This document shows positions 7,224-16,422 of a stretch of DNA of 64,000 bases, one piece after another. The DNA lies in assembly GCF_000513895.2 (NCBI RefSeq), contig NZ_CP165783.1, forward strand, positions 1,240,001-1,304,000, in the 5' to 3' direction. The translations under genes and the position numbers were made by a program. The stretch comes from Ensifer sp. WSM1721. GTDB lineage: Bacteria; Pseudomonadota; Alphaproteobacteria; Rhizobiales; Rhizobiaceae. Position 1 is the stretch's first letter; each line of letters begins with the position of its first letter. A model generated the notes under the pieces. That model saw only the letters and a list, made by a program, of their open reading frames with translations, did not search any database and was not told the origin of the DNA.

Positions 7224-8552
7224 CTATTCCGCGCCGGGGATGATCGTTGCAAGAATCTTATCTATTCGCCGGCCGTCCATGTCGACGATTTCGAAGCGCC
7301 AGCCATCGAATTCGAAGCTCTCGCCGACGTCCGGGAGGTGCCCGAGGATGTGCAGGGCGAAGCCGGCGATCGTGTGATAGCCGCCATCCTGCGGTCTTTC
7401 CTGAAGCTTCAGTCTTTCGAAGGCGTCGTGCGCCGACATCATGCCATCGATCAGCAGCGAGCCGTCCTCGCGCTCGATCACGTCGGGCTCTTCTGTCTCC
7501 AGATCCGGAAGTTCGCCGGCAAAGGCCTCAAGCAGATCCGTCTGCGTGACGATCCCTTCGAGGCTTCCATATTCATCGACGATGGTCGCGAGGCGGACGG
7601 GCGCGGATTTGAACCTCTCGAGCACGCGGAAGACCGGCGTCGCCTCGTGCAAGATCAAGGGCTCCCGGACGATCCCGAGCGGATCGAGCGGCCTGCCGTC
7701 GAGCAATTGGTCAAGCAGATCCTTCTTCAGCACCATGCCGATCGGTTCATCGATGTTGCCGCGGCCGACGAGCAACTGCTCGTGCCTGCATTCGCGGATC
7801 GTCTTCAGGATATCGGCCGGCGGGTCGTCGGCATCGATCCAGTCGACGTCGACGCGCGGCGTCATGAAATCGGAAATCCGGCGATCGCCCATGCCGAATA
7901 TCCGTTGGACGATTTCCTGCTGCGCCTCGTCGAGGAGCCCCGCTTCGTGGCTCTCGGCAACGATGAGCTTGAGCTCGGCAGGCGAGTGCAGCGATGTCTC
8001 GCCTGCCCCGGTCCGCAAGCCCGCCAGACGCAAGACGATGTTCCCGAAGCCGTTGAGAATGACGATCGCCGGGCGCAATAGAAACAGGAAGAGGCCGAGC
8101 GGCCGGACGACGGCAAGCGCGGTGCCCTCGCTTCGCTGAAGGGCCAGGCTCTTGGGCGCCAGCTCGCCAAGAACGATGTGCAAGGCCGTGATGATCAGGA
8201 AGGCGATGGCCGCGGCAATGGCATGCGACCCGGCCGTCGCCCAGACCTGTGGCAGCACGCTCAGCAGTGGTTCGATCAGATGGGCGAGAGCCGGCTCGCC
8301 GACCCAGCCGAGCGCAAGAGACGAGATCGTGATGCCGAGCTGGGTCGCGGCCAGATTTGAATCGAGATTGTCGACGGCGCGCTGCAGCGCCGGGGCGTTC
8401 GTTCTCCCCTGCGTCACCAGTTCCGCCACGCGACTGCGCCGAACCGCGACCAGCGAGAATTCCGCTGCGACGAAGAAACCGTTTGCGGCCACCAACAGGA
8501 ACACGGCCATAACGCCAAGGAAGTCGAATAGGCTACCGTCAGGACTGGGCAT
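7224..8552 (-). CDS. Hemolysin/CorC family membrane protein (CNNM-CBS-CorC)
   Basis: This 443-residue protein has the three-part order of the family: an N-terminal CNNM/DUF21 membrane domain (hydrophobic segments near residues 8-30, 60-85, 95-120 and 130-150, with AANGFFVAAEFSLVAVRRSR at the first), paired CBS domains (about 205-330; MTPRVDVDWID, then TIVDEYGSLEGIVTQTDLLEA) and a C-terminal CorC/HlyC domain (about 345-430). Members are linked to magnesium or cobalt efflux and membrane integrity rather than true haemolysis. The ATG at 8552 follows AAGGAGA. It appears to be a single-gene transcript. Confidence 0.9.
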   Translation of the reverse strand: MPSPDGSLFDFLGVMAVFLLVAANGFFVAAEFSLVAVRRSRVAELVTQGRTNAPALQRAVDNLDSNLAATQLGITISSLALGWVGEPALAHLIEPLLSVLPQVWATAGSHAIAAAIAFLIITALHIVLGELAPKSLALQRSEGTALAVVRPLGLFLFLLRPAIVILNGFGNIVLRLAGLRTGAGETSLHSPAELKLIVAESHEAGLLDEAQQEIVQRIFGMGDRRISDFMTPRVDVDWIDADDPPADILKTIRECRHEQLLVGRGNIDEPIGMVLKKDLLDQLLDGRPLDPLGIVREPLILHEATPVFRVLERFKSAPVRLATIVDEYGSLEGIVTQTDLLEAFAGELPDLETEEPDVIEREDGSLLIDGMMSAHDAFERLKLQERPQDGGYHTIAGFALHILGHLPDVGESFEFDGWRFEIVDMDGRRIDKILATIIPGAE

Positions 8553-8640
8553 ATTCTCCTTATCCGGCCGAAGCCGGGCCCCTGCAATTTCAACGAACCG
8601 CGAGTGTAGCACGCGGGTCCGACGCGAGCATGCAAGGTAT

Positions 8641-8686
8641 GGGACGCAAAGATGCGGGCGGTCTCCCGCCCGCATCTTTGCGTCCC
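8641..8686. repeat. Perfect 21-bp inverted repeat (stem-loop)
   Basis: Arms 8641-8661 and 8666-8686 pair perfectly around a TCTC loop. It lies 40 bases beyond the DUF992 stop codon, in the right place to end that transcript, although no T-run follows. The stem GGGACGCAAAGATGCGGGCG is unlike the other palindromes here. Confidence 0.75.
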
Positions 8687-8726
8687 GACGATTGTTCATG
8701 CGCTAGCGGCGACGACCGCGGGCGCG

Positions 8727-9257
8727 TCAGTTGACGGAATTGAGTGTCATCGACGTGCCGGCTGCGGCGACGTTGAGTCCGAGTTGCCCGGTGACGCTGA
8801 CCGTCTGGAGATGGATCGATCCCGAGGTGCCGCCGACAAGGACATTCGCCCCGACACCCGCGCCGACCGTCGCCTCGGCACTCGCACCCTTGTAGATGCC
8901 GCTGAGCGAGCCGTGATGATAGCCGGCCGTCGGCGCGAACACGGCCCAGATCAATCTGCTGCGCATCGTAAAGCCGATGTCGACGCCGAGCTTGCGGATC
9001 TCTCCGGTGTAGCGGTCCTCAATTTCGTCGCCACCTATCGAGCGAAAGGCACAATCGACCTCCTTGGAGGAGCCGAGAACGTAACCGGCGCCGCCACCGA
9101 TATCGCATTCGAGATAGCCGATCTTCACGCCACCTTGCGCGTCCTGCACGGGAGGCGGCGCCGGCTCCCGATAGGGCACGAGATCGGCGGCATGGACGCC
9201 TGCGCCGGCAAACGCGATCGCGGCCGCGGAAAGCGCCAGGGCAAGAGTTTTCTTCAT
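8727..9257 (-). CDS. DUF992 domain-containing exported protein
   Basis: This 176-residue protein has a signal peptide (MKKTLALALSAAAIAFAGAG, cleavage near AHAA at residue 23-24). The mature domain fits DUF992: VKIGYLECDIGGGAGYVLGS near the start, a paired cysteine (in LECDI and VDCAF), and a glycine-rich ending with repeated beta-strand spacing. It should be periplasmic or outer-membrane associated. The family has no defined function, although it often appears among major envelope proteins of rhizobia. A 256-base gap with no visible feature separates it from the next gene. Confidence 0.85.
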   Translation of the reverse strand: MKKTLALALSAAAIAFAGAGVHAADLVPYREPAPPPVQDAQGGVKIGYLECDIGGGAGYVLGSSKEVDCAFRSIGGDEIEDRYTGEIRKLGVDIGFTMRSRLIWAVFAPTAGYHHGSLSGIYKGASAEATVGAGVGANVLVGGTSGSIHLQTVSVTGQLGLNVAAAGTSMTLNSVN

Positions 9258-9513
9258 TCATCTTCTCCTTGTCGGATCGATCGGCAAGATGGCGGGCCGT
9301 CGTCCGAAACAATTCAGCACTGATAGCGCGCAGGGATTTCGCGCGAGGCTATGCCCGCATAGGGCGAGCCGAACAGTTGTGGCCTAATGAGACATTTCAG
9401 AGGCGCTCCCGACGTCGGCAGCTTTTTACGATCCGGTGTTGCCGTTTCGCCAAAGTGAGCAAGCCCAGGTTCGCGACGCAGGGTGTGTGCGGAAATTGCC
9501 CGCACTTTCCGTG

Positions 9514-10113
9514 CTACCCGCCGTTCACCAGATCAAGGATGAGCTGGTGAATATTGCCACCTTCGCTGAGTTCGGCCTTGTCGAAATCGCGGCTCTTCTG
9601 CCGCTGCGCGCGCGACAGCTCGCCAAGCCGCCTCGTCATCTCCGCCTTGATCTTGCGGCACTCCGGGTCTGCCGGCACAGCGAGGCCGACGGTCGCGGCC
9701 TCGATGTTCCGCACCATTTCCTTGATGAAATCGCCATGCACGAGTTCGTGCTTCTTCACCCCGGCGATGAAGGTCTCCCAGTGCCTCTGCGTGGCAGCCG
9801 GCAGCGGCCTGGTGGGCTCCGGCAAGGTGTAGGTGATCGAAAGCTTGGGGAGCGCCGACACTAGGACGCACGCGCCGCCGTGGGCTTCGTATTTCCGCGA
9901 CCAGGTAAGTTTGAAGCTCGTATGGGCGATGGCGCGGACGAGGCCGCCGACCTTGGGGCCCCGCTCGCCGATCGAGGCGTAGAGTTCGGGGCCGGATTGT
10001 CCGGCGATCGCGTAAGCCTTGACCTTTTCAACCGCCTGCCATTCGGCACCTGCGGCTGAAGGCGACAGGAAGAAGCAGACCAGGAGCAAGATTGATCGAA
10101 GGCCCGACTTCAA
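9514..10113 (-). CDS. DUF922 family secreted putative zinc protease
   Basis: This 199-residue protein has a signal peptide (residues 1-23, ending SAAGA) and a DUF922 domain. The HELVH sequence at residues 122-126 has the HExxH form of zinc metallopeptidases and is the expected active site. The C-terminal third is charged and helical. No proteolytic activity has been shown for most family members, so this is a family-based inference. It stands alone, with no obvious partner. Confidence 0.82.
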   Translation of the reverse strand: MKSGLRSILLLVCFFLSPSAAGAEWQAVEKVKAYAIAGQSGPELYASIGERGPKVGGLVRAIAHTSFKLTWSRKYEAHGGACVLVSALPKLSITYTLPEPTRPLPAATQRHWETFIAGVKKHELVHGDFIKEMVRNIEAATVGLAVPADPECRKIKAEMTRRLGELSRAQRQKSRDFDKAELSEGGNIHQLILDLVNGG

Positions 10114-10203
10114 GCGAATCCCTTCAGTGCGTGTGTTGATGCGGCGGCAAACTAAAGGGGACGACCCTCGCTTGCAATCGCCTTGCGCGATGCAAGACCG
10201 CCT

Positions 10204-10665
10204 TCAGACGCTGCTGAGCAGCAGGCTCGTTTCGCTGTTGGCCACGCCGTCGATCATCCGCACCTCGCGCAGAATGCGGTCGAACTCGGACAGGTTCGCC
10301 GCGCGGATGTTGGCCACCAGATCCCAGTTGCCGTTGGTCGTGTGCAGCGTGTAGATCTCCGGCATGCCGCGCAGCCTACGGATGACCTGCGTCGTTGACT
10401 TGCCGACGACCTCGATCATCATCACCGCATGGACGGTGTTTACGTCGTAGTCCTCCCTCACGCGCACGGTGAAGCCGAGAAGCGTTCCGGTCTCCAGCAG
10501 GCGGTCCAGACGGTTCTGCACGGTCCCGCGGGCAACGCCGAGCGCATCGGACAGCTTCGAGAGCGAGGCGCGCCCGTCGGCGCGAAGATGAGCGATGATC
10601 TGCCGATCCAGATCATCCGGCGTGTACTTCGCGACGGTCGTACCGCCCGCTGATGCTTTGCTCAT
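10204..10665 (-). CDS. Lrp/AsnC family transcriptional regulator
   Basis: This 153-residue protein has an N-terminal AsnC-type helix-turn-helix (about residues 12-60; LDRQIIAHLRADGRASLSKL, then GVARGTVQNRLDRL) and a C-terminal RAM ligand-binding domain (about 70-150). It is divergent from the ornithine cyclodeaminase gene, with 126 bases between the starts. This is the common arrangement for a local regulator that senses arginine or ornithine. The ATG at 10665 is used in place of an in-frame TTG at 10674. Confidence 0.88.
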   Translation of the reverse strand: MSKASAGGTTVAKYTPDDLDRQIIAHLRADGRASLSKLSDALGVARGTVQNRLDRLLETGTLLGFTVRVREDYDVNTVHAVMMIEVVGKSTTQVIRRLRGMPEIYTLHTTNGNWDLVANIRAANLSEFDRILREVRMIDGVANSETSLLLSSV

Positions 10666-10791
10666 ATTGCGCAATTCAACTGGTCAATTCGTCCAATACG
10701 ATGGCAAAAATAGCACAGGTTTGCGCTTTCGACCAGCGGGCCGGATCGGTTACCATCCTTCCTGTTCAGCACATGCAGGAGAAAACCCCCG

Positions 10792-11841
10792 ATGCTCGCG
10801 CCGCTTCCGTCAGCCAAGGCAATGGTGCCGTTTGTCAGCGTCGACAACATGATGCGGCTCGTTCACCATCTTGGGGTCGAGACTGTTCTGGCGGAGCTCA
10901 CGGACGCGATCGAAGCGGATTTCCGCCGCTGGGAAAGTTTCGACAAGACACCGCGCGTCGCCAGCCACTCGCGTGACGGCGTCATCGAATTGATGCCAAC
11001 TTCCGACGGCAGCGTCTACAGCTTCAAATATGTCAACGGTCACCCCAAGAACATCGCCGACGGGCTGCAGACGGTGACCGCCTTCGGATTGCTTGCCGAA
11101 GTCTCGACCGGCTATCCGGTGCTCATTACGGAAATGACGATCCTGACGGCGCTCAGGACCGCGGCAACCTCGGCGATGGCGGCGCGCCACCTTGCGCCGA
11201 AAGGTGCGCGTACCATGGCGATGATCGGCAATGGTGCCCAGGCCGAATTCCAGGCTCTGGCGGTGAAGGCCGTCTGCGGCATCAACACCGTCCGCCTTTA
11301 CGACATCGATCCCCGCGCGACCGCGAAGACTGCACGCAATCTCGCCGGTTACGGCCTCGAGGTCGTCTCGTGCAGCTCCGCGCAGGAGGCGATCGAGAGT
11401 GCCGAGATCATCACCACCTGCACGGCCGACAAGCAGTTCGCGACCATCCTCACCGACAACATGGTCGGCGCCGGCGTTCACATCAACGCGATCGGCGGCG
11501 ACTGTCCCGGCAAGACGGAGCTCCACCGCGACATCCTCAAACGCTCCGACATCTTCGTCGAATATCCACCGCAGACCCGCATCGAAGGCGAGATCCAGCA
11601 GATGGCGCCGGATTTTCCGGTGGTCGAACTTTGGAAGGTCGTCACCGGCGAGGTGCCCGGCCGACGCGATTCGCAGCAGATCACACTCTTCGACAGCGTC
11701 GGCTTCGCCATTGAGGATTTTTCAGCGCTTCGCTACGTGCGCGAGCGCCTCTCCGGCACGGAGTTTTACCAGAACCTCGACATGATCGCTGATCCGGACG
11801 ATCCGCGCGACCTGTTCGGAATGCTGCTGCGGGCGAAGTAA
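10792..11841 (+). CDS. ocd: Ornithine cyclodeaminase
   Basis: This 349-residue protein belongs to the ornithine cyclodeaminase/mu-crystallin family and should convert ornithine to proline and ammonia. Features seen are the N-terminal FVSVDNMMRLVHHLG, the substrate-region TALRTAATSAMAARHLAP, and the Rossmann motif MAMIGNGAQAEFQALA near residue 145. INAIGGDCPGKTEL follows near residue 240; this form is typical of true ornithine cyclodeaminases rather than the alanine dehydrogenase-like branch. AGGAG lies 10 bases upstream. Divergence from an Lrp regulator supports an amino-acid catabolic role. Confidence 0.9.
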   Translation: MLAPLPSAKAMVPFVSVDNMMRLVHHLGVETVLAELTDAIEADFRRWESFDKTPRVASHSRDGVIELMPTSDGSVYSFKYVNGHPKNIADGLQTVTAFGLLAEVSTGYPVLITEMTILTALRTAATSAMAARHLAPKGARTMAMIGNGAQAEFQALAVKAVCGINTVRLYDIDPRATAKTARNLAGYGLEVVSCSSAQEAIESAEIITTCTADKQFATILTDNMVGAGVHINAIGGDCPGKTELHRDILKRSDIFVEYPPQTRIEGEIQQMAPDFPVVELWKVVTGEVPGRRDSQQITLFDSVGFAIEDFSALRYVRERLSGTEFYQNLDMIADPDDPRDLFGMLLRAK

Positions 11842-11908
11842 CGGCGGCGTCCGACGAAAGGTTTGCCTGGGCGCTTTTCCGCCGTTGTGTGAAGGTCGCC
11901 CGGTACGG

Positions 11909-12169
11909 CTACCGCTTCTCGAGGCGGGACAGGGCTTCCCGCGCCTCCTCCACCAACGGATGATCGGGATGACGGCGGATGAAGCGCGCGTAGGCTTCCA
12001 CCGTGTTTTCAGCCTTGACCTGCTCGAATTCCGATCGGACCGCGGCCTCGTAATCCGGAGGCTTCTGCATATCGACTCCACCTGCCTTCGCGCCGGCTGC
12101 CGCCGCCGGATGACACATTGCTGCCAATATTACCCAGGCAAACAACGCCAGAAACCTGTGGAGCGGCAC
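11909..12169 (-). CDS. Small exported hypothetical protein starting with GTG
   Basis: This 86-residue protein starts at GTG 12169, immediately after a strong GGAGGAAAGC ribosome site. A signal peptide covers about residues 1-24 (LHRFLALFAWVILAAM, ending in an alanine run). The mature part is charged and helical, with FIRRHPDHPLVEEAREAL near the end, which resembles a single tetratricopeptide-like helical pair. No family can be named. A longer frame back to 12214 lacks a ribosome site. Confidence 0.6.
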   Translation of the reverse strand: MPLHRFLALFAWVILAAMCHPAAAAGAKAGGVDMQKPPDYEAAVRSEFEQVKAENTVEAYARFIRRHPDHPLVEEAREALSRLEKR

Positions 12170-12294
12170 GCTTTCCTCCAATCTTATCCAACGCCTTATG
12201 ACAATAGTAGGCATTGGTTCTTATCGTCGCGGACACGATCCGTGTTTTTGGACCCCGAGGCAATGGCCTCGCGCTTAGCAATTGGGAATTTCGC

Positions 12295-13830
12295 ATGAGC
12301 GGTAGCGGTAAAACTCTCAAGACTGTAAGGGCAACCGGCAACAGCCTGATCGACGGCGTGCTGTCGGGCTCGAGCTGGAGCGGCACCATCACCTATGCAT
12401 TCCCGACGTCGAGCAGCAGTTACAGCTACGGCAACGAAAAGTCCTCCGGCTTCAATTCCATATCGACGGCGCAGGTGAACACCGCACTGTTCGCGATGGA
12501 GCAGTCCTACGGCTCGGCGGCCAATGACGGCTTCTCCATCGAGGGCTTCACCAACGCCAACTTCGCCGCCGGAAGTGCCAGCACCGCAACTCTCCGCTTC
12601 GCGCAGTCGAACCTTCCGAAAACCGCCTATGCCTATATGCCCGGAACCTACGCTCAGGCCGGCGATGTCTGGTTCGGCACCGCCTATGCCGGCACGGTGA
12701 ACGACTATCGCAATCCGGTCGCCGGCAATTACGCCTGGCACACACTGTTGCACGAGCTTGGTCACGCGCTCGGCCTGAAGCATGGTCACGAGGCGGAGGG
12801 CGTTTTTAACGCCTTGCCCACCCAATACGACTCGATCGAGTATTCGATCATGACCTATCGGGGCTATGTCGGCGGCAACGGCTACTACTACGAACAATAC
12901 GGCGCGCCGCAGACCTTCATGATGGCGGACATCGCCGCGTTGCAGGAAATGTATGGGGCCGACTTCACGACCAACAGCGGCAACACCGTCTACAAATGGA
13001 CGCCGGGCAGCGGCGCCACGCTCGTCAACGGCGCGGTCGCCATCTCGCCTGGCGCTAACCGGATCTTCGCCACCATCTGGGATGGCGGCGGCAACGATAC
13101 CTACGATCTCACGGCCTATACGACCGGCCTCAAGGTCGACCTGCGCCCGGGCCAGGCATCGACCTTCAGCATCGACCAGCTCGCCTGGCTCGGCGGCGGT
13201 TCCAATAATGGCTTTGCGGCCGGCAACATCTTCAATGCGCTGCTCTATCACGGCGACACGCGCTCGCTGATCGAGAACGTCAAGGGTGGCTCGGCGGGAG
13301 ACGCGATTATAGGAAACCAGGCGGGCAACACGATCTGGGGCTACGGCGGCAACGACACCCTGAACGGCGATTCCGGCAATGATGTGCTCTATGGCGGCGC
13401 CGCAATGGACACCCTTTTTGGCGGCGTCGGCAACGACAACCTTATGGGCGAAGCAGGCAACGATCTGCTTTATGCCGACTCTGGCGCGGATCGACTGACC
13501 GGCGGCACGGGAACCGATATCTTCATGTTCAGGGCGCTTTCGGATTCAACCGTTGCGTCCGGCGGCCGCGACACGATCTTCGATTTTCTGCCCTCGGAGG
13601 CCGATTACATCGAGCTTACCGGGATCGACGCGAACGCCAATGTTTCGGGCGACCAGGCCTTTGCGTTCATCGGCACTGCGGCGTTCAGCGGCGCGGCAGG
13701 CGAGCTTCGATACGTGAAGCAGGCCTCCGATACCTACATCTATGGTGACGTCAACGGCGACAAGGTGGCGGACTTCGCCATACATCTGGATGACGCCGTC
13801 ACCCTGCAAAAAGGCTATTTTGTCCTGTAG
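12295..13830 (+). CDS. Serralysin-like M10 zinc metalloprotease with RTX repeats
   Basis: This 511-residue protein has an M10B catalytic domain. The zinc site HELGHALGLKH is at residues 153-163, followed by the Met-turn SIMTY near residue 186. The C-terminal half carries RTX nonapeptides (about residues 345-400; GGNDTLNGDSGND and similar), which bind calcium. A terminal region of the peptidase M10 C-type follows. There is no signal peptide, as expected for type I secretion through a C-terminal signal. No type I ABC exporter, membrane-fusion gene or inhibitor gene lies next to it, so it must rely on an exporter elsewhere. The ribosome site is weak. Confidence 0.9.
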   Translation: MSGSGKTLKTVRATGNSLIDGVLSGSSWSGTITYAFPTSSSSYSYGNEKSSGFNSISTAQVNTALFAMEQSYGSAANDGFSIEGFTNANFAAGSASTATLRFAQSNLPKTAYAYMPGTYAQAGDVWFGTAYAGTVNDYRNPVAGNYAWHTLLHELGHALGLKHGHEAEGVFNALPTQYDSIEYSIMTYRGYVGGNGYYYEQYGAPQTFMMADIAALQEMYGADFTTNSGNTVYKWTPGSGATLVNGAVAISPGANRIFATIWDGGGNDTYDLTAYTTGLKVDLRPGQASTFSIDQLAWLGGGSNNGFAAGNIFNALLYHGDTRSLIENVKGGSAGDAIIGNQAGNTIWGYGGNDTLNGDSGNDVLYGGAAMDTLFGGVGNDNLMGEAGNDLLYADSGADRLTGGTGTDIFMFRALSDSTVASGGRDTIFDFLPSEADYIELTGIDANANVSGDQAFAFIGTAAFSGAAGELRYVKQASDTYIYGDVNGDKVADFAIHLDDAVTLQKGYFVL

Positions 13831-13923
13831 TAGGCGATACGTCTGGACGCCGCTCCAATCCGGCCCCCTACCCCCCGTTGTGCCCCCAAGCAGAGGAAGG
13901 GGACTGTCAGGCCGGCCGCGCGC

Positions 13924-13975
13924 CTTACTGCATGTTTCCTTAAATCGTACCCGATTTAAGGAAACATGCAGTAAG
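13924..13975. repeat. Intergenic palindromic repeat, copy 2
   Basis: A perfect 24-bp inverted repeat has arms 13924-13947 and 13952-13975 around the loop TACC. The core TTAAATCG/CGATTTAA and the GCATG flank are shared with copies near 1.2 kb and 22.4 kb. This copy lacks the CTACAGCG module. It lies 94 bases after the metalloprotease stop codon. Confidence 0.85.
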
Positions 13976-14536
13976 CAAAGGAAGAGCTGGCGGCGCGTGC
14001 GGTGCAGGTATCGTAGGACACGGTGTGGCGATTCCTGCGCCGCGACGTGTTGCGATGCAAAAAACACTGTTCGCCCTTGAGCAGGCCCCTGCCGATGTTG
14101 GCCGCCGGCGGCAACGCTGGCGCTCCTGGCAGGCCTCGTTGGAACCCGTAGAATTTTCGGCTTCGTTTCTCAGAGAAGCGGGGCCGATACTTATCATTTT
14201 CGTAAATAAGCATACACCACGGCTCAAGCCGCGCGGCATGCCGGCCCATCGTGAAAGCTCAACCGGCGAGCCCCTTCGCTTGCCAGGACAGCGAGGCCGA
14301 CAGGCTGAACGAGGGCCTGTGCGGCTGATGGTCGCGGCCGCATTTCGTCGTCCCGCTCGCCTACTCGGCCCGCGCCAATGAGCGGGACGCTCTGCTTCCA
14401 CTTTCGCTTTCATCCACAGGAACGTGAACGCGCGATGGTGGCATGTTCACAAGATGTTTACGATTGTAGGTTGCGATCAATGGTCGTGAGGAACGCGCTA
14501 AAAGTTATTGACATATTAATCCTGCCGAATTACCAC

Positions 14537-14558
14537 TGACGAAATTCAAATATCGTCA
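14537..14558. promoter_or_regulatory. Candidate TetR operator
   Basis: TGACGA (14537-14542) and TCGTCA (14553-14558) form an inverted repeat with a 10-base spacer, 20 bases before the tetR start. The half-site is seen again in direct form as CGTCA at 14561. Autoregulation by the adjacent TetR protein is inferred. Confidence 0.4.
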
Positions 14559-14578
14559 CTCGTCACAAAGTGGATAGA

Positions 14579-15187
14579 ATGAGCGATCTCAAAGAAAGCG
14601 GCGTCGACGCTGCCCGGCAGGAAAACATCACGCGGATCCTCGATTCCGCGGAGCGCCTCTTCCGTCATTACGGCTATGCCAAGACGAACGTTGCCGACAT
14701 CGCCCGCGATCTCGATATGTCGCCGGCTAATATCTATCGCTTCTTCGCCTCGAAGACGGAGATCCACCAGGCGCTCTGCGCCCGGATGCTGGCCGCGAAC
14801 TACCAGCAGGCCTATGAGATTTCGCGCCTGCCATTGAGCGCCACCGAGCGGCTCAGGCGCTATGCGCATGAGCAGCACAAGCTCACGGTCGAGACCATGC
14901 TCGACGAAGAGAAGGTCCACGAGATGGTCATCGTCGCGATCGAGCGGGAATGGCACGTCATCGAAAAGCACATCGATCGCGTCGATCAGCTCCTGGCCGA
15001 GATCATCCGCGAGGGCATCGAGGCCGACGAATTCGCCGAACAGGATCCGGAGGTCGCCGCCCGGTGCTTCGATGCCAGCCTGATAACCCTCTGTCATCCG
15101 CAGATGGTGGCGCAATGTCTTGCGAAGCAGAACCGCGCCACGCCCGACGAGCTAATCGAATTCGCGATCAAAGCACTGAAGAAATAA
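14579..15187 (+). CDS. TetR family regulator of the RND pump
   Basis: This 202-residue protein has a TetR helix-turn-helix at about residues 15-62 (ILDSAERLFRHYGYAKTNVADIA, then MSPANIYRFFASK) and a C-terminal ligand domain. The GTG at 14570 is a possible alternative start. It lies 53 bases upstream of a membrane-fusion protein gene, in the order regulator, adaptor, pump, so it is probably the local repressor of the efflux operon. The ligand cannot be predicted. Confidence 0.88.
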   Translation: MSDLKESGVDAARQENITRILDSAERLFRHYGYAKTNVADIARDLDMSPANIYRFFASKTEIHQALCARMLAANYQQAYEISRLPLSATERLRRYAHEQHKLTVETMLDEEKVHEMVIVAIEREWHVIEKHIDRVDQLLAEIIREGIEADEFAEQDPEVAARCFDASLITLCHPQMVAQCLAKQNRATPDELIEFAIKALKK

Positions 15188-15240
15188 TCGAAGAAATACG
15201 AGCGGCCGCGCCACGAGCCGCCACGCAGGGAGTACGAACG

Positions 15241-16395
15241 ATGCTTTCACCGAAGCCCTTCAACCGGCCGTTCGTTGCCAATCTCCTGGCCCTCGCTGCC
15301 CTTGGCGCCGTTCTTGCCGGCTGCTCGGAAGAAAAGGTCGAGACCAAGGAGATCGTCCGTCCGGTGAAGGTGGTGGAGATTTCCACGGCGGGGCAAGCGC
15401 GCGCGCTCGACTATTCGGGCTCGGTGAAGGCGCGCACGGAAATGAACCTCGGCTTCCGCGTCGCGGGCAAGATCACCGAACGGCTCGTCAATATCGGCGA
15501 CCGGGTGAAGCCCGGCGATCTTCTGGCACGCATCGATCCCTCCGACTTCGAGCTCGCGGTGACGAGCGCCGAGGCGAGCCTGCTCGCCGCCGAGACGCAG
15601 GTGCAGACGGCGGCGCTCGCCAAGAGCCGGGCCGAACAGCTCTTCGGCAAGGCGTTCTCTTCCAAGGCGCAGCTCGACCAGGCGACGCTCGCCTATGACC
15701 AGGCGGTCTCCACGCGCGACGCCGCGGCGTCGTCTCTCAGCCAGACGAAGAACCAGGTGGCCTATACGGATTTGAAATCCGACCAGAACGGCATCGTGAC
15801 CGCCATCAATGCCGATATCGGCCAGGTCGTCGGTACGGGTACGCCGGTCGTGACCGTCGCGGTCGACGGCGAGAAGGAGGTCGAGATCGCCGTGCCGGAG
15901 ATGGATATTGCCGAGTTCAGGCCGGGCAAGCCGGTCAAAGCGCGCTTCTGGTCGAACGACGCGCTCGTCGTCGACGGCCACGTGCGCGAGGTCTCCGGCA
16001 GCGCCGACCAACGTTCGCGTACCTTTTCCGTGCGCGTCAGCCTGCCCAACGACGAGCGCGTGCTCCTCGGCATGACGGCAACGGTCGAGACCGCTGCCGC
16101 CAATTCGCAGCCGCTCGTTTCCATTCCGTTGAGCGCACTTGCGCGCAAGGACGGCAAGGACATCGTATGGGTCGTCGACCGCAACGCCTCAACCGTGCAT
16201 GCGCGTGGGATCGAGCTCGCGGATTTCGCCGACGACGGCGTACGCGTCACCGGCGGACTTGAGCCCGGTGATCTCGTCGTTGCCGCCGGGACGCAGTTCA
16301 TGTCGGAAGACCTGAAGGTGAAGCTGCCGGCAATAGCCGGGCCGTCGGCCGAACAGCAGTCCGCCCGCGCCGAAACGCGCGAAATCGTGCGCTAA
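15241..16395 (+). CDS. RND efflux periplasmic adaptor lipoprotein
   Basis: This 384-residue membrane-fusion protein has a lipoprotein signal (LAALGAVLAGC, lipidated C28). The biotinyl-lipoyl-like half motif GDRVKPGDLLARIDPSDFEL, a coiled hairpin (about residues 98-160) and a beta-barrel region follow, as in AcrA/MexA-type adaptors. It links the inner-membrane pump to an outer-membrane channel; no channel gene is present here, so a shared one elsewhere is likely. The ATG at 15241 begins 53 bases after tetR. The frame is open further upstream but overlaps tetR. Confidence 0.9.
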   Translation: MLSPKPFNRPFVANLLALAALGAVLAGCSEEKVETKEIVRPVKVVEISTAGQARALDYSGSVKARTEMNLGFRVAGKITERLVNIGDRVKPGDLLARIDPSDFELAVTSAEASLLAAETQVQTAALAKSRAEQLFGKAFSSKAQLDQATLAYDQAVSTRDAAASSLSQTKNQVAYTDLKSDQNGIVTAINADIGQVVGTGTPVVTVAVDGEKEVEIAVPEMDIAEFRPGKPVKARFWSNDALVVDGHVREVSGSADQRSRTFSVRVSLPNDERVLLGMTATVETAAANSQPLVSIPLSALARKDGKDIVWVVDRNASTVHARGIELADFADDGVRVTGGLEPGDLVVAAGTQFMSEDLKVKLPAIAGPSAEQQSARAETREIVR

Positions 16396-16422
16396 CCCCC
16401 TCATAAAAACGGAACGACGGCC

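Larger units (their letters stand above)
13831..14578. other. Long intergenic region
   Basis: Apart from the palindromic repeat at 13924-13975 and the TetR promoter area near its end, I see no gene. Open frames here (for example 14025-14381 forward and 13940-14413 reverse) lack ribosome sites and have compositions typical of non-coding GC-rich sequence. TTGACA at 14508-14513 may be the -35 box of the tetR promoter. Confidence 0.5.

Noticed and set aside
14025-14381. A 118-codon forward frame in the long intergenic region
   Set aside because: No ribosome site, irregular composition and no recognisable domain.
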